Below, in pieces: positions 33,742-48,073 of a stretch of DNA of 64,000 bases (its first letter is position 1; every line of letters begins with the position of its first letter). This DNA comes from Artocarpus heterophyllus (lineage: Eukaryota; Streptophyta; Magnoliopsida; Rosales; Moraceae): the NCBI GenBank assembly GCA_025403435.1, contig CM046341.1:14806447-14870446 (forward strand), read 5' to 3'. A model generated the notes under the pieces. The model was not told the origin of the DNA and did not search any database. It saw nothing but the letters and a program-made list of their open reading frames with translations. A program made the translations under genes and the position numbers.

Positions 33742-36700
33742 TATGGCAACCCGCCTTTTCAGGCAGTTACTTTACTTACTTAAACGTCATTACTTAAACA
33801 ATAATCTTACTTGCTTAGTAAGAAAAATACTTAAATAAATTTTTTTTTCTAAACATATTCTTTAAACATACTTAAAAACTGTTGCGACCTCTGTCGCCAT
33901 TCATGTCGAGACCTCGCTCAACACTTACTTTAAAACCATTTCAAATCGTTTCTTAAAACTTAATAAGAAACATTTACTAAAACATCGCTTAAAACTTAGT
34001 TTATAATTATATTAAACAGTTTATAAACTGTATCTTAAAACTTAGAAACATTTCTTCAAACTTTGCTTTTTCTTAAAACTTTAAAAACACTATATTAAAT
34101 AGTAAAAAATATTTCTTTTAAACAGCAGAAACATTACTGTAGTGGTATCCATACCAAAATCCTCGCATCCGTCTTCCGCAGCACCCAACTCTTCTAACGA
34201 GTCCTACTGGTCACCCATAAAATTACCTACAGCATGAAGAAATTTTTTATAAGCTTTCGCTCAGTAAGTTCAAACAAAATCTCACAAAGCACTTAAACAT
34301 GCTTTAAAAGCTTTTCTAAAACGTTTCTCATAAACGTTTTTTTTATAAAACACTTAACATGTAGCAATCCTTAGAATGCTATCCGTAAAACGTCATTTAT
34401 AAACTTTTCTTAAAACTCTTATCATAAACACTTTTCATAAACATTTTTCATAAAATATTCCTAAAACGTTTCTCATAAACGTTTTCCTAAAGTAATTGCT
34501 ATAACGTTTTTCATAAACGCTTTTCACAAAATATCTAACATAAAACAATCCTTAGATTGCTCTTCGTAACGTTATTTATGTTTTCATAAACATTTAATAT
34601 AAAACATTCCTCAGAATGTTTTTCATAGCATATAAATGATTCATAATAAACAAATCAAATACAATCACAATGCATGTTTTCATTTATGTTCAATTATGAA
34701 CTTTCGATTATGAGCATCTTATGAACATTCTTTCTTACTTTAACTTTCTATCATTGTTCCTTATCTTTTCTTATCTTACACTTTAACTTCCTTATCTGAC
34801 TTTAACTTTTCACCTTTTGTTCCTTAACTTTCTTTATCTTATAACTTTTAATGTTCGTACTAATATCTTTAATCATGATATCATAAACGTAATGCTTCCC
34901 TTGTGGAAGACTTAAGACCATTGAACTTCGAGGTCGTGTACCTCACATCTAGGAGGTCAAACTTAAACCTTACTTTCATTACCTCACAACGAGGAGGCTG
35001 GTACGACACTTTCTTTTTAACTTTATGTTACCTTTTTATTAACCTTAGTGAGCACATCAAATGCAACCACATCATATGAGAATACACTTGCAAATCATTG
35101 CTTGTACTATAAAATCTATTGCATAACAAATGCAACATAAAATGCAAACACATTTTGCTAATCATAATTTGTACTCTGAAACTTATTGCATAACAAATGC
35201 AACTTATTGCATAACAAATGCATCATATAACGTAATTACATTTTGCAAATCATAACTTTTATTCTGAAACTTATTGCATAACAAATGCAACTTATTGCAT
35301 AAGAAATGCATCATATAACGCAATCACATTTTGCGAATCATAACTTTTATTCTGAAACATATTGCATACAAATGCAACATATATCGCAATCATATATTGC
35401 AAATCATAACTTTTATCCTAAAACATATTGCATATCAATGCAACATATATCGCAATCACATATTACAAATCATAACTTTTATCCTAAAACATATTGCATA
35501 CCAATGCAACATATATCGCAATCACATATTGCAAATCATAATTTTTATCCTAAAACATATTGCATACAAATGCAACATAAATCGCAATCACATATTGCAT
35601 ATCATAACTTTTATCCTAAAACATATTGCATACAAATGCAATATATTATGCAATCACATGTTGCAAATCATAACTTTTATGCTGAATTATATTGCATACA
35701 ATTGTAACATATTACATAACAAATGCTTCATAAAACTTATAACTTAAATTATAACACATTATGCATTGTCGAAATGCAGGACTTATACTAATCCTATTTC
35801 GTATCTAGGTTGCACATCTACATCTAGAACATAATTTGGTACATAAAAACTGGCTAGTAAGTTTATCTTTTTATTGTTTAGTCTATAGGCCTTTTATCAT
35901 CTAGTCGTTCTAGACTAGTGATAATGACTATTTAAAACATATTTACGTACTTGTCTGAAAACTTCTAAAGGTCATAACAGAGCTTAACTTTTCATATCTC
36001 TCTTGAACATGTCTAGCCTTTCCTTGGGGTGCAGAAAAAGGAAAAATTAGCTTTTGTCTTCTTTTTTTTTGTATTCGTAGAGTCTCTCTCTTGGCTTTGC
36101 TCTTGTGACCTCTCTATCGGTCACGAGAAATTTTCTAAATTCTACTTGATTATCTAAATCGTTCTCACGATTTCTAATCGAACCTAGCGTGTCTTATAGT
36201 AATTTTTCTAGTTTCCTATAGGCAAATTGAAGATTATATCCTTAATGGGTTTCTTATGGACCTTATTGTGCATATTCATTATGCACTACATGGTATTATA
36301 CTTATATACTATATCTTGTTATATTATAGATAACAAGCATCAATCACAACATTCATATCCTTATCATTCGCTCGTATAAGAATTATACTTACATATCATA
36401 TTCATAAACACATCATACATATACACGTCATTCATATCATACTTTCACATTTCATGCTTTCACGTATTACTCATACTCATGTCGTTCATATCATACTTTT
36501 ACATTCATGCTTCACATATTATTCATACTCATGTTATTCATATCATACATACATTTGTCGTTCATACTTTCATATCCTGGAGTTGCTATACATTTTTCTT
36601 CTTTGAATAGCAACTATTTCATATTATATTCATATAATACTTTAAGTCATGTCACATTTATAATACACACACCAATCATAGTTCATAACATTCATGCATA

Positions 36701-39067
36701 TCAATATGCAAATAGGCTTCAAACAAAACGGTTGCAAATTCATTGTAAATCTTATTTTGTACTTTAGAACTTTTTTGCATAATAAATGCAAATATACTTT
36801 AAAAACAACTTGCATAACCATTGCAATCTCATTTACAAATGCATATGTAAGCATTAAAAACTATTTACTTCATGCTGTAGGTGAAATCAGAATTTACCCG
36901 GACTATGCCCTAGCGTTCTCTATTTCGTTCCTTTCTCATTCCTTTTCCTTCTATTGGTCGACTTCTGTGTCCTGATCATACGACAACCGACTCATTAATT
37001 AACTTTCTTTTTATCAATCCACTTGATTGATAATAAAACACAAACATTAACCATTCATTCATTTTTCATAACTTGGTATACTATCGGTCTACCATTCTCT
37101 TTACTCAACCTTATAAACCATCAGTTTACCTTTCCTTCATTTAGCCTTGTAACCCACCGGGGTTACTTTTCCTTTACTTAAACATCCCTTATTAAATCTC
37201 TCATCACACATGATGGTTACGTTACTTAACATATTACGGAATATTTTCTGTCTAAGAACGTTATGCTAAATCGAAGTGTTCGACTCTGTTCCAGCCATTC
37301 TCGTAAAAATGACATTTTTTTACCCTTTTTAGGTTTTTGTCAACTTCGTAATTCTATAAAACTCATTGTTTAACTTTAACGTCTCATTACTTACATATCA
37401 CGAAAAAATCCCCACTAAGGAGCATTTCTTGACATCAAACGTTTCGAGTCCGTTTTGGCTACTTTTGCAAAATGACCATTTTGCCCTTAACTCTTTTTCT
37501 TTCATTCATTCCTCGACTGAACTTTAAATCCTTAAAACTTAGCATCTATAATACTTACTGCCTACAACAGTATAGAAAACCAATGTTCTCTAGTGAAAAC
37601 CCAGTTTTCACACAATTTACAGTTTTGGCCCCAATACAAAAATATTTGCTTTTTTACCCCTGGAACCAAAAATAATCTTTTTACACCATTAGTCCTCATT
37701 TTTCATGGGGAACATTTTTGCTTGAAGTACCATATTCAAAATCCTTTGGAAAAATGACATTTTTGCCCTTTTAAAAATTTTTCCAAATTTAACAAATTCT
37801 TATAAAATTAAAATCTCACAAACAGTAGAGATTTTTGACGAACTATCTGCGTCATCTAACAGTTTCATCGAGATCTACAACTTTCATGGTTTAACTTTTA
37901 TGAAAATCTCACTGTACAGGGGCATTTTGGCCATTTTTCAATTATATCGAGAAATAACTTTTTCTTTCACTTTAGTCCCTAGGGCGTTTTTATAAAAATC
38001 CATTTCAAAATCTTAAATCTACCCCTGCAGAAACCGTTCATGCCTTATTCAAATCATTCTCATGCTCAAACATCATTTTTACTAGAACTAACATCAAATT
38101 TACAAAAATAACACTTTTTGCAAAAACTACCGTTTTGTACCATAAACCAAAATTTCACAACTTAAACATGTCATACATCACATATACATGAAATTTCATT
38201 AAATACATGCTCAAGAACCCACATGGGTTTAAAAGAATAAAAATCAAAACAAAATTCATAAAATTTCAAAACTTTGAAATCTAAAACTTACCCCAAATAA
38301 CGGTTTTTGATTTCTAGCCTTCAAAGTTCCTTTGAACTACCTCCTAGGCTTCATTTTCAATCAAAAACACCATGGATTAATTTCCCCTTCAAGCCATGAA
38401 AAATCCCTTGAAAACTTGCTAAAAAGTTTAGGATTTTACCTTAAAACTTGATAAAAATCCTTGGGCTTTGCTTCTAAAACTTGTTTGGGGTTATTTTTGC
38501 AAAGTTTGGGGTTGAGAAAATTTTGGGAGAGCTTCAACCATGGCTGTCGTGGGTCTTGCAGAAGAAAGAGAGATTTTTTTTTTGCTAAAATCAACATTAA
38601 ATGCATACTTATCCAATGGGTGACTTATGGTAACCCATTAGGCTACCATGTGGCATGATGTGATTGGGCCACCTTTCATGGCTTGGTGGCCCAATAAAAA
38701 GCTAATGGGCGTCCACTTGGTGGGATCCAAAAATTTACACTGTGTAATTTTACCGCACGGTATTTTTCTTATACTGTCGTGGTAAAATTAGTACAAAAAG
38801 ATATTCCTAAACTGTGTAAAATATTTTTCTTGCCTCTGGTTAATTTTTGGAGGCCAAACATAACATTTCTTATTCCTCCATATTCTCTAAGCAGTATTAT
38901 TCCTGTACTGCTTTAACTTAAACAGCCCAATTTTTGTACTACATGACCTTAAACAATCCAATTCTTACACTGCATTATTTTAATATCGTATAATTTCTTG
39001 TATTATTATACAGTATTTTTCCTTAACTTAATGCATTTTTAATGCATTAAAAATCTTGGGTGTTACA
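33742..39067 (-). repeat. 3' LTR of the LARD-like element
   Basis: It runs from TATGGCAACCC (a mutated TG end) to GGGTGTTACA. It contains the 66-bp tandem array and many TAAAACGTTTCTCATAAACG-type imperfect repeats (34300-34620). Long frames at 35306-35747 come from the array. Confidence 0.88.
35290..35720. repeat. 66-bp tandem array in the 3' LTR
   Basis: A word starting CATATTGCATACAAATGCAA recurs at 35358, 35424, 35490, 35556 and 35622, exactly 66 bp apart, with decayed copies on both sides back to about 35100. Because 66 is divisible by three, two frames stay open and give false 130-residue proteins of repeated 22-mers. Confidence 0.9.
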
Positions 39068-39069
39068 AT

Positions 39070-39085
39070 CTACCCTCCTTAAAAA
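39070..39085 (-). other. Polypurine tract of the LARD-like element
   Basis: In sense it reads TTTTTAAGGAGGGTAG immediately before the 3' LTR. It resembles the tract of the LOG-carrying element. Confidence 0.7.
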
Positions 39086-39735
39086 TTTTCATCCTTGAAA
39101 ATTAACACTTTCATAGGTAGTTCATCTTCCTTATTCTCTTTTTCGTTCTTAACATGCTTCCTTAATCACTACTTTCTCACTAAAATTAAGCCTTCATCTT
39201 AGAACTTCTATAATTTTCATCATATTACTGACATATTTCTTTAAATTGTACACCACACTTCTGCTACGCAACTCTGATCTTTCAACATTTCAGCGTAGTT
39301 TCCATTCATTTAAAGGTTTAACATTCTACCATTGAATGCTATTCTTGAAAATAGGGTTTATTTTCGTTCTAATCTCATCATTTCTATCTAAAGATCAGGG
39401 TCATCTGACCACAAAATCCATAATTTTCGGTTCTATATCCATTCTAGAATGACATTTTGCCGTAATTTTTCCTCATAACATATAGATTTTCAGCTCTCAT
39501 CCTCCCATCTGTGAGGTTTTCACTGACATACTTTAACATCATCGTCCTAATTGTGGTTCCCATCGAGACAGTTATGAGCTTATTCGCATATCTCAGCTCA
39601 GCTAAGGAGTGCTTAAGCTCGATAAAATCACATAATTAGTCATCTAACGTCTGGTTGCTCTCAGGCACTCTCGTTCCATAGAGCACTGAAAATCACTTTA
39701 GACCTTCATTATTTCGTTATCTTGATCCACTTTTC

Positions 39736-41791
39736 TGTTAGACATGTATGCTCTAAGGAGTAAAAATGTAATACGTTTTGGAGACATTTTTATCAATAAA
39801 GAATTTATTCATTTATATATACCAAATATTGTCCTCTTTACGTTCATATTTGTTGAATGTATGATAAGCAAACAGTAGTATGAGACTGTCAGTCTAAACC
39901 TTAAGAATTGGGCATATGATGGGATGATTATGTGGTAGACACGATTCTTAAGGTGATGGTCTAAAACATATGATCCGCAATCGAGGGAATAAAGTTGGGC
40001 GCTTTATTCATGTAAAGATTGTTATGTTGTCTATATCCCTTTTGGGAGATGGTTTGTCTTGACCATCGGAGTTGGACTCCATGAATAGAAACATTGGCAC
40101 GTTGTCAAAGGTGACGATGTGTTGGATCGGGACATAAAGTGAATTGATTTGGATTAATAATTTTGTCTTGGCAAATCGATTCACTTTAAACAATCATTTG
40201 TATTGTATCTTAATCCTGAGATGAATAATGGGCCCGTTGTCTCGACTTGTGTCTTTTGATATACCAATGGGTGACTCCCACATCTCTATAGTGGCATGCA
40301 TGCCGATACGTTGGAGGCATGACTCTTGATAGCATAGACTTGTTATTCATAGATATGGAATCCATAGCTCCTCTTTAGGAGTAATGATATCCTCTTATAT
40401 GCGTTGTCCTGTAATTGAAAAACTGGAGCGCTCAACCATTTGGATACATAGGTGTAACCAAATGGTATACTATCTTTGGATGGTAAGTTTTCTAATGGTG
40501 AGACAATGGAACGTAAGATAAAAATAATCGGGAAGGTAAGACAGAATTTGTCCTTAAGCCGATTATGGATGATCATATGGGGATGCGATACACTATGATA
40601 TGTCATGGAGACTTAGCTACACGAGCTTCGTAATTCTATAAAGTTCGAGAGTGCAGCTCCAAGCTTTTAGTGGAGTAGCGTTGGAGTTGATAATTGTGAA
40701 ATGTATATCTGGGATATTGGGTTTCATAATTATCATGAGCTTGAACTTTATAGGTCCATTTTGGTCCCCTTTGCTAGCTCACAAAATCCTGTAACGACAC
40801 GGCGTGCTTTTCCAATAATTGGTGACTTATGTCGGATTTATCAGATTGGTTTAAAATTTATAAGAATCAAATAATTCATGTCTGTTTATCGGTTGAATTA
40901 ATTATGTAAGAAAATTAGTTCAAGATGAACTTGTTGAATTATTGCGTTCGGGTAATTCTTGTCTGTTTATCGGTTGTTTTAATTTTGGACAATTAGAACA
41001 AGATAAACTTGTAGAATTATTGTGAATTGATTTATTTTCTTAGAGATTATCTTGATAAAGTTTGTTTTGATCAGATATCTTTTCTATTGGGCTATTTGAA
41101 TCAAAACTGAGACTTTATCCTTTAGAATCTCGGGTGGAAAATAAAAGATTCGCGGAGATTTTTTCTCGACAGTTCGGCCTGCCGGATGACGTGTTCGGCC
41201 TGCCGAACTGGCCTGTTCGGCCTGCCGACCGACGACAGTTAAGATTACACGTTTTCATGCGGATCTTATCAGATATTGATCCGAACTTGATTCTGTTTCG
41301 ATTTTTTGAGACCTAATCTGATATGGACTGACCCTAGGACCAATAGGTATAAAAAGGGAGTGAGTCTAATGATTTACTCATATCAATTTGAGAGATTAAG
41401 AGTGATACTCTTCGAGTGAGCATCTGAAAACTCCCTGAGAGCTTTTGTTCACAAATCACGAACACTAGCTTTGGGTTCTCTCTGTTGGTTGGAAGGAGAG
41501 TCACCGGTGGAAGAGCTGTACGTGTGAGCCCACACTCACTCCGGTTGTGGATAGAGAATAGCAAAGAAGACCAGTTGGTTGAGGCTCTTCTGGAACGTTA
41601 CTTCTCTACACAGGTCGCGGAGGTTCTTCGGCACACTGAGGTTAGTAAGATCTGTTTAATTTATACATATAACATGTCAAACTTGTATTTTGGAAAATAC
41701 TCTGATGAAAAATTTTAAAAAATTCCGCTGCGCACTTTGTTTCCAGCATTTTCGTCGTTATACGTGTAGCCAATACAGAATAACTCCAACA
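39736..41791 (+). mobile_element. Possible Copia-type LTR inside the LARD-like element
   Basis: The stretch begins TGTTAGAC and ends CTCCAACA, has a TATA box TATAAAAAGG at 41348-41357, and differs in composition from its surroundings. It carries three near-perfect TTCGGCCTGCCGA words at 41173-41228. I could not find matching target duplications (TTTTC left, GAGTA right), so the limits are tentative. Short frames at 41134 and 41485 have no recognisable product. Confidence 0.45.
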
Positions 41792-42164
41792 GAGTAATAT
41801 TTGCTCCTACGGAGACACCATTGTACGCCTAAACATCATAACATGTCACAAGCTCATCTTCTTGATTTTGAGCCATCGACCATCTGTTGACCATCATTGA
41901 CCACGTTTTGTCATCGTTGAGTTGACATCGCTAATAGACGACGACTACTATCGACTTGTGAGGACATTCTAGCATATATCATCATGTTCATTCTTTGACC
42001 CTTACCTTCTCGTTGCTCATCTGGGTGTGCCGATATCAAAGGCTACGCCCAACAATGACATATATTCGTTAAATTCTAACCTTTCTTCCTACTTAACTTA
42101 ACTTACTTACTTGAGCTATGGTCTAATGGACATATGACAGCGCGAGATGGGATGGCAGGATACC

Positions 42165-42176
42165 GCTCTGATACTA
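42165..42176 (-). other. Primer binding site of the LARD-like element
   Basis: The minus strand reads TAGTATCAGAGC, eleven of twelve bases complementary to initiator tRNA-Met, two bases from the 5' LTR. Confidence 0.75.
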
Positions 42177-42178
42177 CC

Positions 42179-45100
42179 TGTGGCGACCCGCCTTTTCGGG
42201 CAATCACTTTACTTACTTAAACGTCATTACTTAAACAGTAATCTTACTTGCTTAGTAAAAATACTTAAATAATTTTTTTTCTAAACATATTCTTTAAACG
42301 TACTTAAAAACTGTTGCGACCTCTGTCGCCATTCATGTCGAGACCTCGCTTAACACTTGACTTTAAAACCATTTCAAATCGTTTCTTAAAACTTAATAAG
42401 AAACATTTACTAAAACATCGCTTAAAACTTACTTTATAATTATATTAAACAATTCATAAACTGTATCTTAAAACTTAGAAACATTTCTTTAAACTTTGCT
42501 TTTTCTTAAAACTTTGAAAACATTATATTAAACAGTGAAAAATATTTCTTTTAAACAGCAGAAACATTACTGTAGTGGTATCCAAACCTAAATCCTCGCA
42601 TCCGTCTTTTGCAGGACCCAGCTCTTCTAACGGGTCCTACTGGTCACCCATAAAATTACCTACAACATGAAGATACTTTTTATGAGATTTCGCTCAGTAA
42701 GTTCAAACAAAATCTCACAAAAGCATTTAAACATGCTTTACAAGCTTTTCTAGAACGTTTCTCATAAATGTTTTTTTGTATAAAACACTTAACATGTAGC
42801 AATCCTTATAATGATTTTCGTAAAACGTCATTTATAAACTTTTCTTAAAACTCTTATCATAAACACTTTTCATAAACATTTTTCATAAAATATTCCTAAA
42901 ATGTTTCTCATAAACGTTTTCCTAAAGCAATTGCTATAACGTTTTTCATAAACGCTTTTTACAAAATATCTAACATAAAACAATCCTCAGATTGCTCTTC
43001 ATAACGTCATTTATGTTTTCATAAACATTTAATATAAAACATTCCTCAGAATATTTTTCATAGCATATAAATGTTTCACAATAAACAAATCAAATACAAT
43101 CACAATGCGTGTTTTCATTTATGTTCAATTATGAACTTTCGATTATGAGCATTCTTTCTTACTTTGACTTTCTATCATTGTTTCTTATCTTTTCTTATCT
43201 TACACTTTAACTTTCCTTATCTGACTTTAACTTTTCACCTTTTGTTCCTTAACTTTCTTTATCTTATAACTTTTAGTGTTCATACCAACATCTTTAATCA
43301 TGAGATCATAAACGTGATGCTTCCCTTGTGGAAGACTTAAGACCATCGAACTTCGAGGTCGTGTACCTCACATCTAGGAGGTCAAACTTTAACCTTACTT
43401 TCATTACCTCACAACGAGGAGGTTAGTACGATACTTTCTTTTTAACTTTATGTTACCTTCTTATTAACCTTAGTGAGCACATCAAATGCAACCACATCAT
43501 ATGCGAATACACTTGCAAATCATTGCTTGCACTATAAAATCTATTGCATAACAAATGCAACATAAAATGCAAACACATTTTGCTAATCATAATTTGTACT
43601 CTGAAACTTATTGAATAGCAAATGCAACTTATTGCATAACAAATGCATCATATAACGCGATTACATTTTGTAAATCATAACTTTTATTCTGAAACTTATT
43701 GCATAACAAAAGCAACTTAATCATATATTGCAAATCATAATTCTTATTCCGAAACATTTTGCATACAAATGCAACATATATCGCAATCATATATTGCAAA
43801 TCATAACTTTTATCATAAAACATATTGCATACCAATGCAACATATATCGCAATCACATATTGCAAATTATAACTTTTATCTTAAAACATATTGTATACAA
43901 ATGCAACATATATCGCAATCACATATTGCATATCATAACTTTTATCCTAAAACATATTGCATACAAATGCAATATATTACGCAATTACATGTTGCAAATC
44001 ATAACTTTTATGCTGAATTATATTGCATACAATTGCAACATATTACATAACTAATTCTTCATAAAACTTATAACTTAAATTATAACACATTATGCATTGT
44101 CGAAATGCTGGACTTATACTAATTCTATTTCGTACCTAGGTTGCACATCTGCATTTATAACATAATTTGGTACATAAAAACTGGCCAGTAAGTTCATCTT
44201 TTTATTGTTCAGTCTATAGGCCTTTTATCATCTAGTCGTTCTAGACTAGTGATAATGATTATTTAAAACATGTTTATGTACTTGTTTGAAAACTTCTAAG
44301 GGTCATAACAGAGCTTAACTTTACATATCTCTCTTGAACATGTCTAGCCTTTCCTTGGGGTGCAGAAAAAGGAAAAATTAGCTCTTGTCTTTTTTTTTCT
44401 TTTTTTTTTGTATTCTTAGAGTCTCTCTCTTGATTTTGCTCTTGTGATCTCTCTATCGGTCACGAGAAATTTTCTAAATTCTACTTGATTATCTAAATCG
44501 TTCTCACGATTTCTAATCAAACCTAGGGTGTCTTATAGTAATTTTTCTAGTTTCCTATAGGCAAATTGAAGATTATATCCTTAATGGGTTTCTTATGGAC
44601 CTTATTGTGCATATTCATTATGCACTACATGGTATTGTACTTATATACTATATCTTGTTATATTATATATAACAAGCATCAATCATAACATTTATATCCT
44701 TAACATTCGCTCGTATAAGTTTTATACTTACGTATCATATTCATAAACATATCATACATATACATGTCATTCATATCATACTTTCACATTTCATGCTTTC
44801 ACGTATTACTCATACTCATGTCGTTCATATCATACTTTCACATTCATGCTTTCACATATTATTCGTACTCATGTCATTCATATCATACATACATTTGTCG
44901 TTCATACTTTCACATCTTGGAGTTGCTATACATTTTTCTTCTTTGAATAGCAACTATTTCATATTATATTCATATAATACTTTAAGCCATGTCACATTTA
45001 TAATACACACACCAATCATAGTTCATAACATTCATGCATATCAATATGCAAATAGGCTTCAAACATAACAGTTACAAATTCATTGTAAATCTCATTTTGT

Positions 45101-47409
45101 ACTTTAGAACTTTTTTACATAATAAATGCAAATATACTTTAAAAACAACTTGCATAACCATTGCAAACTCATTTACAAATGCATATGTAAGCATTAAAAA
45201 CTATTTACTTCATGCTGTAGGTGAAATCTGAACTTACCCGGACTATGCCCTAACGTTCTCTATTTCGTTCCTTTCTCATTCTTTTTCCTTCTATTGGTTG
45301 GCTTCTGTGTCCTGATCATACGACAACCGACTCATTAATTAACTTTCTTTTTATCAATCCACTTGATTGATAATAAAACATAAACATTAAACATTCATTC
45401 CTTTTTCATAACTTGGTATACTATCGGTCTACCATTCTCTTTACTCAACCTTATAAACCATCAGTTTACCTTTCCTTCATTTAGCCTTGTAACCCACCGG
45501 CGTTACTTTTCCTTTACTTAAACATCCCTTATTAAATCTCTCATCACACATGATGGTTACGTTACTTAACATATTACAGAACATTTTTTGTCTAAGAACA
45601 TTATGCTAAATCGGAGTGTTCGACTCCGTTCCAGCCGTTTTCGTAAAAATGACATTTTTCACCCTTTTTGGGTTTTTGTTAACTTCGTAATTCTATAAAA
45701 CTCATTGTTTAGCTTTAACGTCTCATTACTTATATATTATGGAAAAATCCCCACTAAGGAGCATTTCTTGACATCAGGCGTTTCGAGTCCGTTTTGGCTA
45801 CTTTTGCAAAATGACCATTTTGCCCTTAACTCTTTTTCTTTCATTCATTCCTCGACTGAACTTTAAATCCTTGAAACTTAGCGTCTATAATACTTACTGC
45901 CTACAGCAGTATAGAAAACCAACGTTCTCTAGTGAAAACCCAGTTTTCACACAATTTACAGTTTTAGCCCCAATATAAAAATATTTGCTTTTTTACCCCT
46001 GGAACCAAAAATAATCTTTTTACACCATTAGTCCTCATTTTTCATGAGGAACATTTTTGCTCAAAGTACCATATTCAAAATCCTTTGGGAAAATGACATT
46101 TTTGCCCTTTTAAAATTTTTTCCAATTTTAACAAACTCTTATAAAATTAAAATCTCACAAACGGTAGAGATTTTTGACGAACTGTTTGCATTACCTAACA
46201 GTTTCATCGAGATCTACAACTCTCGTGGTTTAACTTTTATGAAAATCTCACTATACAATGACTTTTTGGCCATTTTTCAATTTTGTCGAGAAAGAACTTT
46301 TTCTTTTACTTTAGTCCCTAGGGCGTGTTTATAAAAATCCATTTCAAAATTATAAATCTACGCCTGCAGAAACCGTTTATGCCTTATTCAAATCATTCTC
46401 ATGCCTAAACATCATTTTTACTAGAACAAACATCAAATTTACAAAAATGATACTTTTTGCAAAAGTTACCGTTTTGCACCATAAACCAAAATTTCACAAC
46501 TTAAACATGCTATACATCACATATACATGAAATTTCATTAAATACATGCTCAAGAACCCACATGGGTTTAAAAGAATAAAAATCAAAACAAAATTCATAA
46601 AATTTCAAAACTTTGAAATCTAAAACTTACCCTAAATAACACTTTTTGATTTCTAGCCTTCAAAGTTCCTTTGAACTCCCTCCTAGGCTTCATTTTCATG
46701 CAAAAACACCATGGATTAATTTCCCCTTCAAGCCATGAAAAATCCCTTGAAAACTTGCTAAAAAGTTTAGGATTTTACCTTAAAACTTGATAAAAATCCT
46801 TGGGCTTTGCTTCTAAAACTTGTTTGGGGTTATTTTTGCAAAGTTTGGGGTTGAGAAAATTTTGGGAGAGCTTCAACCATGGCTGCCGTGGGTCTTGGAG
46901 AAGAAAGAGAGATTTTTTTTTTGCTAAAATCAACATTAAATGCATACTTATCCAATGGGTGACTCATGGTAACCCATTAGGCTACCATGTGGCATGATGT
47001 GATTGGGCCACCTTTCATGGCTTGGTGGCCCAATAAAAAGCTAATGGGTGTCCACTTGGTGGGACCCAAAAATTTATACTGTGTAATTTTTTTTACCGCA
47101 CAGTATTTTTCTTATACTGCCATGGTAAAATCAGTGCAAAAACATATTCGTAAACTGCGTAAAATATTTTACTTACCTCTGGTTAATTTTTGGAGGCCGA
47201 ACATAACATTTCTTATTCCTCCACATTCTCTAAGCAGTATTATTCATTACTGCTTTAACTTAAACAGCCCAATTTCTATACTATATGACCTTAAACAGTC
47301 TAATTTTTACACTGTATTATTTTAATACCGTATAATTTTCTGTATTATTATACAGTATTTTTCCTTAACTTAATGTATTTTTAATGCATTAAAAACCCCA
47401 GGTGTTACA
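42179..47409 (-). repeat. 5' LTR of the LARD-like element
   Basis: It runs from TGTGGCGACCC to CCAGGTGTTACA. It aligns along its whole length with 33742-39067, with fewer units in the tandem array. No gene is seen; frames at 43728-44054 come from the array and the short frames at 44764-45231 from AT-rich repeats. Confidence 0.88.
43740..44050. repeat. 66-bp tandem array in the 5' LTR
   Basis: This is the same repeat as in the 3' LTR, with about one unit fewer, so the array has changed copy number since insertion. Confidence 0.85.
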
Positions 47410-48073
47410 GTGAATGTATATGTACATATGTTTGTATGAAAAATAAATTATTTTGTTTATTACTTTGACTATAACAATATTATTTTATGGTTGAAAGCAT
47501 TTATGTTCGTATAATATCATGAAATTTCATGAAAATAATGTTTTGTTATTGGAATGTGATATGAAAATTTTAGGGTTTTCGGTTAGTTAGTAAGATTGCT
47601 GGTAATATTTTGGAATCAAATGATTTTAGTTTGCTATGATTTTTGGATATGATATGTACATATATATATATATATGTTATGAATGTCAGGGATTTTTTTT
47701 ATAAATTTTCTTTCAAAATATTTTTAGGGTTATGAGTTTTCAATCAAACACTACTCATGAAATTTTATTTGCTGGTAGATTTGTATTTTTATATTATAGA
47801 GTCTGTTCAAAGGCATCTTTTGATTCTATAAAAAAATTATGAGTCATTATTGATATGCTAACTAAATGTCTGTAAATTTTTAGCTTCTTATCCTTATTAT
47901 GTTTTAAGATAAATTCGTTAATTGTTAAGTACTCAATGGTTATAAACATCTACTTGATACGCTTTATGTAATTCGTGAGATAATAAATCATATTTTTAAA
48001 TTTGTTTTGCATGATTTATTTATTTTCTAGCTTTTATTCATATGTTTATGTTATAGAAAACTTTCAAAAGCAT

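Larger units (their letters stand above)
33737..47414 (-). mobile_element. LARD-like retrotransposon with 5.3 kb LTRs (TSD GTGAA)
   Basis: The element is 33742-47409, flanked by GTGAA (33737-33741, 47410-47414). The LTRs are 5326 and 5231 bp and differ by a few percent. An iMet-type primer site and a polypurine tract lie on the minus strand. The internal region is only 3.1 kb, and about 1.05 kb if the Copia-like LTR inside it is excluded. It has no gag or pol. Very long LTRs with a non-coding interior are the hallmark of large retrotransposon derivatives. Its movement would depend on another element. Confidence 0.88.

Noticed and set aside
35100..35720. Regular repeats that could suggest a CRISPR-like array
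   Set aside because: Units are contiguous 66-mers without unique spacers, in a plant LTR.
35306..35747. 133- and 138-residue frames with 22-residue repeats, also at 43728-44054
   Set aside because: They arise from a 66-bp non-coding tandem array. Two frames are open at once and the product is low-complexity with no known fold.
41134..41718. Two short frames (60 and 77 residues) in the LARD interior
   Set aside because: The first is the translated TTCGGCCTGCCGA repeat. The second lies in LTR-like leader sequence with no homologue recognised.
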